Source of the DNA: Candidatus Omnitrophota bacterium
GTDB taxonomy: Bacteria > Omnitrophota > Gorgyraeia > Gygaellales > Profunditerraquicolaceae
Assembly (NCBI GenBank): GCA_026387315.1
Contig: JAPLLY010000036.1
Span: forward strand, 1 to 60,408
Direction: 5' to 3'
Length of the DNA: 60,408 nucleotides
The notes beneath the pieces are model-generated. The model saw only the letters and a program-made list of their open reading frames with translations. It searched no databases and had not been told where the DNA came from. The position numbers were made by a program, and so were the translations under genes. Position 1 is the first letter of the stretch, and each line of letters starts with the position of its first letter. This document shows, one piece after another, positions 26,097-34,742 of this stretch.

Positions 26097-27086
26097 ATGA
26101 TCAAAACAGATATTTTAAAAAGTTTTAGCAGGAAGAATGCGCTGGTTACCGGTGGCACCGGTCTTATTGGCAGGCAGGTGGTGAAGATTTTATGTGATGT
26201 TGGCGCTAATGTAAAAATTGTTTCATTGGATAATTTTAAGGTAGATAATAGGGCTGAATATGTTTTAGGAGATTTAACGGATTTTACCTTGTGCAAAGAG
26301 CTCACTAAAGATATGGATTTTGTCTTTCATATAGCCGGGATTAAAGGGTCTGTCGATGTAACCAAACAAAAGCCCGCTAGTTTTTTTGTTCCACTCCTGA
26401 TGTTTAATACTAATATGCTGGAGTCCTGCCGCATAAATAATGTTGGAAAAGTTGTTTATACCAGTTCGATAGGGGCATATTCCAGCGCGGAAATCTTTCA
26501 CGAAGGTGATGATCAATCCGGGCCGCCTATGGATATGTTTCCGGGATGGGCAAAAAGAATGGCAGAGTTTCAGGTCCAAGCCTATAAAATACAGTACGGT
26601 TTGGATAATTTTGCGATTGTCAGGCTTTGCAATATCTATGGGCCGGGGGATAATTTTGATCCTGATAATGCGATGGTCATTCCTTCTCTGATGTATAGAA
26701 TTGCTAAAAAAGAGGATCCGGTAATCGTCTGGGGTGATGGTTCCGCGATACGTGATTTTGCGTATAGTCGGGATGTCGCGGAAGGCGTCATCCTGGCTTT
26801 GTATCACGGTACAAAGCCAGGATTTGTTAATCTGGCAAGCGGGAAAGGGTATTCTATTAAGGAGCTTGTTGAGGCATTGAATAAGTTCATTAGGTTTAAT
26901 TACAGATTTGACGCATCAAAACCATCGGGCTTTCCTAGGCGGGTCATGGATATTTCTAAGGCCAGGGAATTGATAGGGTATGATCCCTCAACAAGCTTAT
27001 TGGATGGACTGAAAGAAACGTGGGAATGGTTCATCAACAACCAAAAAGAATATCTGGAAAAAAAGAATTACTTTAGGCAGCTGTAG
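26097..27086 (+). CDS. GDP-fucose-synthase-like SDR lacking the catalytic Tyr (FPGWAKR type)
   Basis: A 329-residue extended SDR. GGTGLIG is at 19-25, serines are at 123-124 (YTSS), and NIYGPGDNFDPDNAMVIPSL and VWGDGSAIRDF are typical of GFS-like proteins. The YxxxK motif is replaced by MFPGWAKR: K153 is present but position 149 is proline. The 28529 protein shows the parallel change GVGWMKR. Retention of the rest of the fold suggests a real enzyme with altered chemistry, perhaps an epimerase that needs no tyrosine. It starts three bases after the SDR stop. Confidence 0.78.
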   Translation: MIKTDILKSFSRKNALVTGGTGLIGRQVVKILCDVGANVKIVSLDNFKVDNRAEYVLGDLTDFTLCKELTKDMDFVFHIAGIKGSVDVTKQKPASFFVPLLMFNTNMLESCRINNVGKVVYTSSIGAYSSAEIFHEGDDQSGPPMDMFPGWAKRMAEFQVQAYKIQYGLDNFAIVRLCNIYGPGDNFDPDNAMVIPSLMYRIAKKEDPVIVWGDGSAIRDFAYSRDVAEGVILALYHGTKPGFVNLASGKGYSIKELVEALNKFIRFNYRFDASKPSGFPRRVMDISKARELIGYDPSTSLLDGLKETWEWFINNQKEYLEKKNYFRQL

Positions 27087-27097
27087 CGGAGAATATC

Positions 27098-27613
27098 GTG
27101 ATAGAGATCGAACGCACTAAATTGGACAGAGTCATATTGATCAAACCAACTTTTTTCCAAGATCATAGAGGGTATTATCTAGAGATATACAACAAGGCAT
27201 TGTATAAAGAAAAGGGTATTGATGTCGATTTTGTAGAGGATGATATATCTATCGCTACCAGAGGTGTTATTAAAGGGATACACGGCGATAGTTTGACGTG
27301 GAAACTGATATCGTGTTTACATGGGGAGCTTTATTTGGTTGTGATCAATTACGATAAAGACTCCAAGGATTTCGGTAAATGGCAGTCTTTCGTTCTATCG
27401 GAGGCTAATAAACACCAGGTATTAGTTCCGCCAAAACATGGGAATGGGCATTTATGTTTAACGGATAAATCTATCTTTCATTATAAACAGTCGTCTTATT
27501 ACGGATCGTCGAAACAGTTTACTATAATGTGGAATGATCCAAGATTTAAAATATTTTGGCCCGTAGAAGATCCGATCTTATCAGAAAGGGATTCGTTGGT
27601 GACGGACCTTTGA
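27098..27613 (+). CDS. RmlC-like nucleotide-sugar 3,5-epimerase family protein
   Basis: A 171-residue cupin of the dTDP-4-dehydrorhamnose 3,5-epimerase family, starting at GTG 27098. FQDHRGYYLEIYN (about 20-32), the catalytic-type histidine in GIHGD (near 65) and the tyrosine-containing FHYKQSSYYGSS (near 128-139) are visible, as is NDPRFKIFWP near the end. It lacks the HYQ of true RmlC and belongs to the IHGD-type branch seen beside GFS-like SDRs. Its TGA overlaps the TTG start of the next gene, so the two are translationally coupled. Confidence 0.78.
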   Translation: MIEIERTKLDRVILIKPTFFQDHRGYYLEIYNKALYKEKGIDVDFVEDDISIATRGVIKGIHGDSLTWKLISCLHGELYLVVINYDKDSKDFGKWQSFVLSEANKHQVLVPPKHGNGHLCLTDKSIFHYKQSSYYGSSKQFTIMWNDPRFKIFWPVEDPILSERDSLVTDL

Positions 27614-28494
27614 AAAACTCAACTTTAATACCTTATGTATCATCCTCGTGTTCTAAAAAAAATAAGATCGGTAATGCAATTCATGAATTGGCAGAGTTTG
27701 GATTTAAGAATATAGAGCTTACTGGCGGAACCATATTTTATGATGATATTGAGAGCGATTTAATTAGATTGAAAAAAGAATATGGCTTAAATTATCTTAT
27801 CCATAATTATTTTCCGCCGCCTAAAGAGGATTTTGTTATAAATGTCGCTTCGCGGAAAACTGATATTCAAGACAAGACGCTAGCGCTGGTAAAAGAAGCT
27901 TTAAAGATAGCGCAAATATTCGGCAAAAACTTATACACTATGCACCCGGGATTTATAAGTGAAATGCTGCCGGAACTTAAAGACAGGTTTTTCGTAAAAG
28001 ATATAAGTACAATTAATTTTAAAAATAATTTTTTCAAGGCATTAGATTTTTTTTCAGAAGAGGTGATACCGCGAAATTTTAAGATAGGGGTAGAGAACCT
28101 GGGGCTTAAAACAGCAGATGATAAATTTTCGTTTCTTTGCGGAAGAGATGATATAGAGCAGTTTTTGGAGTATTTTAAGAATAATAAGAGTATAGGCATA
28201 TTGTTAGATCTCGGGCACTTGAATGTTGCTGCGCATATACTGCGGTTTGATAGAGACTTAATGCTTGATAGAATTACAGATAAATATGCTGAAAAGATAT
28301 TTGCTTTTCATCTTTCCGAGAATGACGGGTATATAGATTCGCATGATGTTGTGCCGGTTAATTCTTGGCAGTTAAAGTACCTGATGAAGCATAAAAAGGT
28401 TTTTAGCGGTATTCCTGTGGTATTTGAATGGCATGGCGCTGCCAGTAAAGGAGCGTATAAGCATTCTCAAAAAATAGAAGATTTGTTAAGCTGA
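27610..28494 (+). CDS. TIM-barrel sugar phosphate isomerase/epimerase (AP endonuclease 2 fold)
   Basis: 294 residues from a TTG at 27610 that overlaps the preceding stop as TTGA. This start gives MKNSTLIPYVSSSC, whereas a longer frame to 27556 has no ribosome site. The protein has the xylose-isomerase-like barrel pattern: ELTGG early, HNYFPPP near 70, TMHPGF near 119, VENLG near 168, LDLGHLN near 212 and FEWHG near the end. These supply the metal-binding Glu/Asp/His set. It may isomerise a phosphorylated or free sugar feeding the pathway. I cannot assign the substrate. Confidence 0.72.
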   Translation: MKNSTLIPYVSSSCSKKNKIGNAIHELAEFGFKNIELTGGTIFYDDIESDLIRLKKEYGLNYLIHNYFPPPKEDFVINVASRKTDIQDKTLALVKEALKIAQIFGKNLYTMHPGFISEMLPELKDRFFVKDISTINFKNNFFKALDFFSEEVIPRNFKIGVENLGLKTADDKFSFLCGRDDIEQFLEYFKNNKSIGILLDLGHLNVAAHILRFDRDLMLDRITDKYAEKIFAFHLSENDGYIDSHDVVPVNSWQLKYLMKHKKVFSGIPVVFEWHGAASKGAYKHSQKIEDLLS

Positions 28495-28528
28495 CATTGA
28501 TTTATTTTAAGTTAAGAGGGGTTGTGTA

Positions 28529-29497
28529 ATGACAAGTATTTTCAGTAATAGAAATGTTTTGGTTGCAGGAGGATCCGGTTTCATAGGTTCAAATTTGATA
28601 AATAGGTTTTTTTCGTTGGGCGCTAATATCCGCGCCACTATTCATAAGAAAGATCCGGTCGTTATCAATGACAAGATTGAATACATTGGATGTGATTTGC
28701 TTAAGATGAAAGATTGCCGAAAGATTGTTGAAGGTATGCATTATGTCTTTATGTGCGCAGCCAATACCTCCGGGGCCGCGGTAATCGCGTCTACGCCTCT
28801 TGTGCATGTGACGCCTAATATAATCATGAATTCCCAAATATTGGAAGCCGCATATATGGCTAAGGTAAAAAAATTTATTTTTTTAAGCAGTAATGCCGCT
28901 TACCCTCCATCGGCAGATAGGCCTGTTTGCGAAGATGAGATGTTTTATGCCGATCCGTATGATATTTATTTTGGTGTGGGATGGATGAAGAGGTTTACCG
29001 AGATCCTCTGCCGTTTGTATTCGCAGAAGCTTAAAAACCCTATGCCTTGCGTAGTGGTGCGGCCCTCTAATATCTATGGGCCATATGATGATTTTGATTT
29101 CGCGACATCTCATATGATGGCGGCTACCTTAAGGAAAGTAATTGAGCGGCATGATCCGGTTAAGATTTGGGGCACGGGCCAGGATATTAGAGATTTGATT
29201 TATATTGATGATTTTATAGATGGTTTGATTTTGGCTGCGGAAAAAATTTCTACTTTTGACGCGGTGAATATCGCGCAAGGCAAAGCCTATAGTTTAAAAG
29301 AAATTCTGCGCCTGGCCCTTGAGATTGAAGGATATCAGAATGCCCGGATAGTCTATGACTCAACCAAGCCATCAATGATTCCGGTGCGTTTAATTGACAT
29401 CAAAAAAGCCCAAGAGTTGCTTGGGTTTACTCCTAAAACCGATATTTATGACGGCATAGCTAAAACAATTTCTTGGTATAAGAGGGTTAACGCATGA
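28529..29497 (+). CDS. GDP-fucose-synthase-like SDR lacking the catalytic Tyr (GVGWMKR type)
   Basis: A 322-residue extended SDR with GGSGFIG at 14-20, LSSNAAYPP at about 119-127 and NIYGPYDDFDFATSH. At the YxxxK site it reads FGVGWMKR, with K154 present and valine at 150. With the 26097 protein it forms a pair of tyrosine-less SDRs enclosing an RmlC-like cupin and a TIM-barrel protein. AGAGGGG lies upstream of the ATG. The stop overlaps the GHMP kinase start (ATGA). The fold and NAD site are intact. Confidence 0.78.
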   Translation: MTSIFSNRNVLVAGGSGFIGSNLINRFFSLGANIRATIHKKDPVVINDKIEYIGCDLLKMKDCRKIVEGMHYVFMCAANTSGAAVIASTPLVHVTPNIIMNSQILEAAYMAKVKKFIFLSSNAAYPPSADRPVCEDEMFYADPYDIYFGVGWMKRFTEILCRLYSQKLKNPMPCVVVRPSNIYGPYDDFDFATSHMMAATLRKVIERHDPVKIWGTGQDIRDLIYIDDFIDGLILAAEKISTFDAVNIAQGKAYSLKEILRLALEIEGYQNARIVYDSTKPSMIPVRLIDIKKAQELLGFTPKTDIYDGIAKTISWYKRVNA

Positions 29498-30492
29498 TTA
29501 TTACGCGCACACCTTTACGGATTTCTTTTTTTGGAGGGGGGACGGATTATCCTTTGTGGTATAAGGAAAATGGCGGAGCTGTCCTGAGCACCACGATTAA
29601 TAAATATTGTTATATCAATTGCCGGTATTTACCTCCTTTTTTTAACCATAAATACCGTATCCGTTACGTGGAACGCGAAGAAACACAGGATGTCTCTGAA
29701 ATTAAGCATCCTTCTGTGCGGGAATGTTTAAAATTCATAAATATTGATCATGGGATTGAGATGATGCATACCAGTGATATCCCTGCCAGATCCGGTGTTG
29801 GCTCAAGTTCAGCTTTTACCGTAGGTTTTTTACATGCCCTCAACGCGCTTAAGGGTAAGATGATTACTAAGCGGCAATTAGCGCGTGACGCGATTAATGT
29901 GGAACATAATTTGATTAAAGAAAGCGTCGGCGCTCAGGATCAGGTTGCCGTTGCCTTTGGGGGCTTAAATAAAATTGAATTTGGCGGCGAAGATGAATTT
30001 TATGTCCATCCCATAACTATCCCTAAAGAAAAAATTGATTTATTACAGAGCCACCTAATGTTGTTTTTTACCGGGTTTTCCCGCAATGCTTCGGATATTG
30101 CGGGAGAACAGATCAAGAAGACTCCGGCATTGAAGAGCCAGCTGCAGAGGATGCAGGGGATGGTAGATAAGGCGGTAGATATTCTCAATAGCAGTTCTTG
30201 CGATATCCGGGATTTTGGCAGATTGCTGCATGAATCCTGGCAAATCAAGCGCAGTCTCACTAAGATGATTTCCACCAGCGAAATTGATGCTATTTATGAA
30301 ACGGCCCGTAGCGCCGGTGCGCTTGGCGGGAAACTACTAGGCGCCGGAGGCGGAGGTTTTATCCTCTTGTTTGTTGAACCTGAAATCCAGCCTAAAATCA
30401 AAGAAAAATTAAAAAATCTTATTCACGTGCCTTTCTCTTTTGAAAAATTGGGAAGCCAGGTCATCATGTATTCAACGCAAGATTTTTACTAA
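29494..30492 (+). CDS. GHMP-family sugar kinase (HddA-like)
   Basis: 332 residues resembling D-glycero-D-manno-heptose-7-phosphate 1-kinase. RTPLRISFFGGGTDYP at 5-20 is the family's first motif, RSGVGSSSAF at 99-108 the ATP-binding loop and GGKLLGAGGGGF (about 277-288) motif three. It would phosphorylate C1 of a free or 7-phospho sugar before nucleotidyl transfer. No HddC-type nucleotidyltransferase or GmhB phosphatase is in the window, so heptose specificity is only a family association. It overlaps the preceding SDR by 4 bp and ends this operon; 97 bp follow without a full gene. Confidence 0.82.
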   Translation: MIITRTPLRISFFGGGTDYPLWYKENGGAVLSTTINKYCYINCRYLPPFFNHKYRIRYVEREETQDVSEIKHPSVRECLKFINIDHGIEMMHTSDIPARSGVGSSSAFTVGFLHALNALKGKMITKRQLARDAINVEHNLIKESVGAQDQVAVAFGGLNKIEFGGEDEFYVHPITIPKEKIDLLQSHLMLFFTGFSRNASDIAGEQIKKTPALKSQLQRMQGMVDKAVDILNSSSCDIRDFGRLLHESWQIKRSLTKMISTSEIDAIYETARSAGALGGKLLGAGGGGFILLFVEPEIQPKIKEKLKNLIHVPFSFEKLGSQVIMYSTQDFY

Positions 30493-30522
30493 GACAATTT
30501 TATGTAAAAAGAGAATAGGACG

Positions 30523-30588
30523 ATGACTAAAATAAAACCGGATATTTTTTTAAGAATATATTGGGAAATACTACGAGAGAGGATTTAG
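30523..30588 (+). CDS. 21-codon ORF between kinase and glycosyltransferase genes
   Basis: ATG at 30523 has AGGA a few bases upstream and the frame ends TAG two bases before the next gene's ATG. The peptide begins MTKIKPDIFLRIYWEIL. It could be a gene-start remnant, a coupling ORF like the one at 3213, or chance. Nothing in its sequence identifies a family. Confidence 0.2.
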   Translation: MTKIKPDIFLRIYWEILRERI

Positions 30589-30589
30589 G

Positions 30590-31597
30590 ATGATTTCGAA
30601 AAAAGGCCTTATTTCTGTTGTCATTCCAGCGTTCAATAAACCCGAATATACTAGTAAAACGATTGACTCGTTAATGTTGCAAACGTACAGGCCGATGGAA
30701 ATAATCCTCTCGGATGATAATTCTCCTAGAAGCCTAAAGGATCTTGTTGATCAGAAGAAAAGCGAGTGTGATTCGGGATTATGCATAAAATATTTTAGGC
30801 AAAAAGTAAATCTCAATTATTATTGGAATTTACAATTTGTTATTGGCGAAGCTACTGGACAGTATATAGTCCTATTGGACCACGATGATTGGTTAATAGA
30901 CCATAATTATTTCTCTGATTCTATCAAAGCTATCGAAGGCCACGCTAATTGTTATTTGAGCATTGCCAACACTTTTTTTGAAAACAGCCCACAGACTATC
31001 CTTAATTTTTATTACAACAACTGGCATTATGTAGACGGGCCGGCTTTAGTAAAAAATCAACTCTTTACTACTATTCATCCTTCTAGAAGCACAATTATTC
31101 TTTGTCTAGATAAACTTAAAGAGCTCGACTATAAGCGTTATTTTGTAGATCAAGAGTCTGCGAGCAAAATGAAAGTCATGCCTGATGAGGCTTTCGTTTT
31201 AGTATGTTTGCTCGCTTCAGTAGGTAATATTGCATTAACGGGCCGGGTTGTTAGCGTCCGCGGCGTGCCGCCGGAATCTCTTTCAAGAACCGCTCTATGG
31301 CACAAAACCGGAGGGTATAAAATGTTCATCTCTCATTTTTTGCTATATCAATATTTTAAAAAAATTGAATGCAGGGATGGCATGCAGGCGATGAGCCACA
31401 ATTTAATTTTACGATACCCATGTCAGGGTATCAATATAGAGATGATTAAATACTTAAACTTTAATAGATTAGCGATAGTTTTTATGGTATTAGGCGTTTT
31501 ATGGTTTAATTTAAAACGGATTATTTTATTTCCGAGGCAAATCTTGGTAATTCTTAGGTCTACTATGATTTGTATTGCGAAAAAAATATTTCTTTAA
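30590..31597 (+). CDS. Glycosyltransferase family 2
   Basis: 335 residues. SVVIPAFNKPEYTSKTIDS (about 9-27) is the GT-A nucleotide-binding start, LSDDNSPRS follows near 46, and YIVLLDHDDWL near 90 holds the metal-binding acidic pair. The last 60 residues are hydrophobic and basic, suggesting membrane association. A GAGAGGA site lies just upstream. It is probably a chain-extension sugar transferase; specificity is unreadable. Confidence 0.85.
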   Translation: MISKKGLISVVIPAFNKPEYTSKTIDSLMLQTYRPMEIILSDDNSPRSLKDLVDQKKSECDSGLCIKYFRQKVNLNYYWNLQFVIGEATGQYIVLLDHDDWLIDHNYFSDSIKAIEGHANCYLSIANTFFENSPQTILNFYYNNWHYVDGPALVKNQLFTTIHPSRSTIILCLDKLKELDYKRYFVDQESASKMKVMPDEAFVLVCLLASVGNIALTGRVVSVRGVPPESLSRTALWHKTGGYKMFISHFLLYQYFKKIECRDGMQAMSHNLILRYPCQGINIEMIKYLNFNRLAIVFMVLGVLWFNLKRIILFPRQILVILRSTMICIAKKIFL

Positions 31598-31713
31598 TTT
31601 TACTTTATGGTTCAAGCTTAGGGGGTCTATTTATCTATATTGATGAAGAAGCTAAAGGGCGTGGCGGCATTTGAATATTGCGGGGTAGTTGAAAATATGG
31701 AAATTAACTTGGT

Positions 31714-32922
31714 ATGGATATTATAAGAAAATTTTATCACCATTTATTAAAAAAGATTGATAAATTTTTACTTCGACTTTGCAGAGGTGAGAATTTATTG
31801 TTAGTAGTTTTTCTTTCAGGCATTGCTAGGAAAATTTTCTTGCGGGAGTTTTCAATAAAAAAACATAACTATAGAAATATTGAAGAACTTAGACAGCTAG
31901 TTATAATAGCTATGAAAGAACAAGCTGCGGAGTTAGTTGGAAATTACAATAAGGAATACAACATATCGGCGGGATTAAAAATATTATTAGTTTTAAATTT
32001 AAAAACTAGTTTTGAAGATGTGTGGGTAAAGACTGCAAAAAACGCAGGTTTTAATGTTGATACTTTTGACGCAGACAAAATTTCATATTTTTCACCCGAT
32101 GTTTCTAATCTAGGGGTGATGGATCAAGAAGCAGGAAAGTTGTTGCGCAAGGTTAAAGATTTCCAGCCACAATTAATTTTGTTAGATGTGAATTATCTAG
32201 GAAATCCCAATACGATTAATAATAATTTCATTCAAGAAATCAGGAAGATCCATAATTGTAAAATAGTTGGACATATGGGTGATTATTGCTCGAAGGAAGC
32301 GTTTAGCATCGCACAGTATTGGTTAAGATCACTCGATGTTGTCCTGCATAGCGCGCCTGGAATGTCAAGTGGAGGCCTTCAAAACTTTTACTACATTCAT
32401 CGTTTTGTAAACGAAATGTCCTTTTATCCATCTAATGAGAGGCGAACAGATATATTTTTTTCCGGAAGCGGTAATATTTCTCGATATGTGTATTTGGCTT
32501 TTGCGAAATTGATTTCAAAAAAAAGAAAATATAGGTGCCAAATAAACGTGCATTACCATCATGACAGTTTAGCGTTAAGCCCGGAAGAGTATTCTCGCCT
32601 GATAAGGGGGTCGCGCGCAGTTTTAAATCTATCAGCAAGGCCTGCTCCGAACGTAAGGATAGTTACTCTTAGGGTGCAGGAGGCTATCGCATCAAAATCC
32701 TTATTAATAGAGGAGAAAAATGATTCAATAACCAACATCTTTACTCCTTATGCTCATTTTATCCCATTCGATTCAAAGAAAGAGCTTGCAATCGCAATGG
32801 ATTTTAGTGTTAATTGCGGTGAACTAGTTGATAAGATTACTGAAGGAGCTTATAGGAAATATTTGCGCGAGTACAGTAGTAAAATAATTTGGAATCAGAT
32901 ATTATATCTTTGCAAAGTTTAA
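31714..32922 (+). CDS. CgeB/GT1-like glycosyltransferase, divergent
   Basis: 402 residues. After an amphipathic N-terminus it has GLKILLVLNLKT near 89 and a first Rossmann half ending FQPQLILLDVNYLGNP. The C-terminal half contains RGSRAVLNLSARPAPNVRIVTLRVQEAIASKSLLIEE, similar in layout to the EATNCGAMLLEE helix region of the 15548 and 19170 proteins. I therefore place it in the same broad family, more diverged. No strong ribosome site is seen. Its stop is 20 bp before a large palindromic element. Confidence 0.62.
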   Translation: MDIIRKFYHHLLKKIDKFLLRLCRGENLLLVVFLSGIARKIFLREFSIKKHNYRNIEELRQLVIIAMKEQAAELVGNYNKEYNISAGLKILLVLNLKTSFEDVWVKTAKNAGFNVDTFDADKISYFSPDVSNLGVMDQEAGKLLRKVKDFQPQLILLDVNYLGNPNTINNNFIQEIRKIHNCKIVGHMGDYCSKEAFSIAQYWLRSLDVVLHSAPGMSSGGLQNFYYIHRFVNEMSFYPSNERRTDIFFSGSGNISRYVYLAFAKLISKKRKYRCQINVHYHHDSLALSPEEYSRLIRGSRAVLNLSARPAPNVRIVTLRVQEAIASKSLLIEEKNDSITNIFTPYAHFIPFDSKKELAIAMDFSVNCGELVDKITEGAYRKYLREYSSKIIWNQILYLCKV

Positions 32923-32941
32923 TTTCTACAAAACAGTTAAT

Positions 32942-33217
32942 TACTGAGCCTCCAATAAATAATGGGCGCATTGGCTGGAACGATTTTGGAGCGAGACAAG
33001 GAGAGAGGACGCCGGCGTAGTCTTGCACTACGCCAAGGACGAGCGACGCAGTCGCAGCCCAAAAGCGGCCAGCCCCTTCCGGGGTGGCCTAGCTTTGGCC
33101 TGCTGCCGCGTTGCTCCCTCCTGGCCGTAGCGCCTTGACTACGGCTTCGTCGTCGCGCCTTGCATCAGGCTCAAATCTAGGCCACCAATGTGCCCATTAT
33201 TTATCGGAGGCTCAGTA
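32942..33217. repeat. 276 bp long imperfect palindromic element
   Basis: The ends are inverted copies: from TACTGAGCCTCC at 32942 about 31 bases match the reverse complement of 33187-33217 with two differences. Inside, the two arms continue to resemble each other more loosely (GCGTAGTC, CAAGG, AAAGC), meeting near CCCCTTCCGGGG at 33074-33085. The element is much richer in G and C than its surroundings. No ORF covers it. It behaves like a non-autonomous transposon or a large REP/BIME-type hairpin. The stretch 32923-33230 holds nothing else. Confidence 0.8.
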
Positions 33218-33229
33218 GTAACGGTATAA

Positions 33230-33801
33230 ATTTTTTTTTCGAATGAATGTTCAGAAGTTATTTTAAAAAGGTTAAACAAGGATATAAGTATTGAACAAGT
33301 ATTTATCTCAAGCGGGAAGCTCAAAAACACAAATATTAAACCAATTTATTCATTTATGATTGGTTTTCCCTTTGAAACAGAAAGCGATATAAGAAAAACT
33401 CTTAAGTTGATTTATTTAATGAAAAGACAAAATAAATCCGCAATGTTTGGCGTCAGCATTCTTAATTCCTATCCAAGCAATATAATGAAGGAATGTATAG
33501 ATAAAGGATTTGTTTATCCTCAAAAAACAGAAGGCTGGGCATCCGACTGGGTAAATATTAAATTACCCTGGGTGAGCGCGAGCGGCAGAATGACAGATTC
33601 AAGAAGATAGCTTTTAGCGTCGGCCTGCTTTACGATCCATTTGTTTTTAAAAGCACAGGAAAAAGGTTTCTTTCAAGTTTTTTGTTGAATTTAAGCTTGC
33701 TTAGAATTAAACATAATTTCTTTAATTTTTATTTTGAAGACAAAGTATTCAAATTCTGTAAGAATATAAAAGAAATTTATTATAAGCAAGCTAATGTATA
33801 G
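33230..33801 (+). pseudogene. Radical SAM protein, 3' remnant with a frameshift
   Basis: Reading from about 33230 without a start gives NECSEVILKRLNKDISIEQV and then SFMIGFPFETESDIRKTL, the second half of a B12-type radical SAM enzyme. An ATG at 33356 lies inside this. The frame runs to a TAG at 33608-33610, but the family-like continuation FKKIAFSVGLLYDPFVF is in the next frame from about 33582 to the TAG at 33799-33801. So a frameshift lies near 33568-33600. The part with the cluster cysteines is gone, cut at the edge of the palindromic element. It is dead, and similar in type to 3293 and 45468 but not a copy of them. Confidence 0.75.
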
Positions 33802-33830
33802 GAACGGAATAATGTTTTTGAATAGAAAGA

Positions 33831-34742
33831 ATGAGTAACGTGAATCGAATTCCCATTATTGAAGATTATTTAAAAGTGTCCGTGCATCCTTTGCGGCATA
33901 CAGGGGGGCGCCGCTCAGCTATTCAGCGAAAAAGCGACCCAAAGTTGCCGCTTGTAACTATTTTTACTATTGTGCGCAATCAAAAGGAAACGTTGTCTCA
34001 AACAATAATGTCGGTATTGGGCCAGAGTTATACGAACATTGAGTATGTTATTATTGATGGCGCTTCGACAGACGGCACTCTAGAAGTAATTAAGCAATTT
34101 GATGATAAGATTGATTTATGGATTAGTGAGCCGGATCACGGCACTTCTGATGCGAGTAATAAAGCAATAAGTTTGGCAGGGGGCGATTTTATCTTTTGGC
34201 TGCCGGCGGATGATTGGATTGACCCTAATTTTATTGAAATAGCGGTTAAGGCATTATTAAGGACTGGCGCTGATTTTGTTTTTGGGAATATGGCGATGTA
34301 TACTAATGGAAAGTTGGTTTCATTAACTAAAGGTGATAAAGATTATGTTAAGTCTTTAGCAAGAGGGGATCCAAGTTTTAATTATCCTTGCATGGTAATA
34401 AATAAGGAATGTTTTCAGAAATTTGGTTTAATAGATTTATCTTATAAATTTTCTAATGATTATGAATGGTTATTGCGTTGTCATCAAAGCGGCGGCAAAG
34501 GGTATTATGAGAATTTACTGATTGTTCACAGGAGAACTGGAGGATTTGGAGAGAGGCATTTATTCAAGAGTACATTAGAGCAGTTAAGGATATTAAAACA
34601 GTATAGATTGCCGATGGCCAAAGCCATAAATATTTATTTAGAATGTTTTGTACGTAGGGGGATAGGGTATTGTGCTAAACTGTTTTTACCGGAGATTATT
34701 CATAAAAAGCTTAAACTTGTTGCGTGCAGGAGAAAACAATGA
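33831..34742 (+). CDS. Glycosyltransferase family 2 (WcaA-like)
   Basis: 303 residues with [18 protein letters not shown] near 42-59, [11 protein letters not shown] near 76-86 and [11 protein letters not shown] near 124-134 carrying the acidic pair. It shares the [15 protein letters not shown] block with the 670 protein's SEPDKGIYDAMNKGI, so they are related branches. The C-terminus is basic and hydrophobic. It overlaps the start of gmd by 4 bp (ATGA), so it is co-translated with GDP-sugar supply. Confidence 0.87.
   Translation: MSNVNRIPIIEDYLKVSVHPLRHTGGRRSAIQRKSDPKLPLVTIFTIVRNQKETLSQTIMSVLGQSYTNIEYVIIDGASTDGTLEVIKQFDDKIDLWISEPDHGTSDASNKAISLAGGDFIFWLPADDWIDPNFIEIAVKALLRTGADFVFGNMAMYTNGKLVSLTKGDKDYVKSLARGDPSFNYPCMVINKECFQKFGLIDLSYKFSNDYEWLLRCHQSGGKGYYENLLIVHRRTGGFGERHLFKSTLEQLRILKQYRLPMAKAINIYLECFVRRGIGYCAKLFLPEIIHKKLKLVACRRKQ

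Noticed and set aside
27556-27609. Longer start for the TIM-barrel isomerase
   Set aside because: The extra residues overlap the RmlC-like gene in another frame and are unlike the family; the TTG at 27610 is coupled to the preceding stop.
31643-31726. 27-codon ORF before the 31714 glycosyltransferase
   Set aside because: No ribosome site, and it runs into the next gene out of frame; probably chance.
32942-33217. The GC-rich hairpin as a structured RNA gene, or CRISPR-like array
   Set aside because: It is one pair of inverted arms without direct repeat-spacer units, and no RNA family features or promoter are evident.
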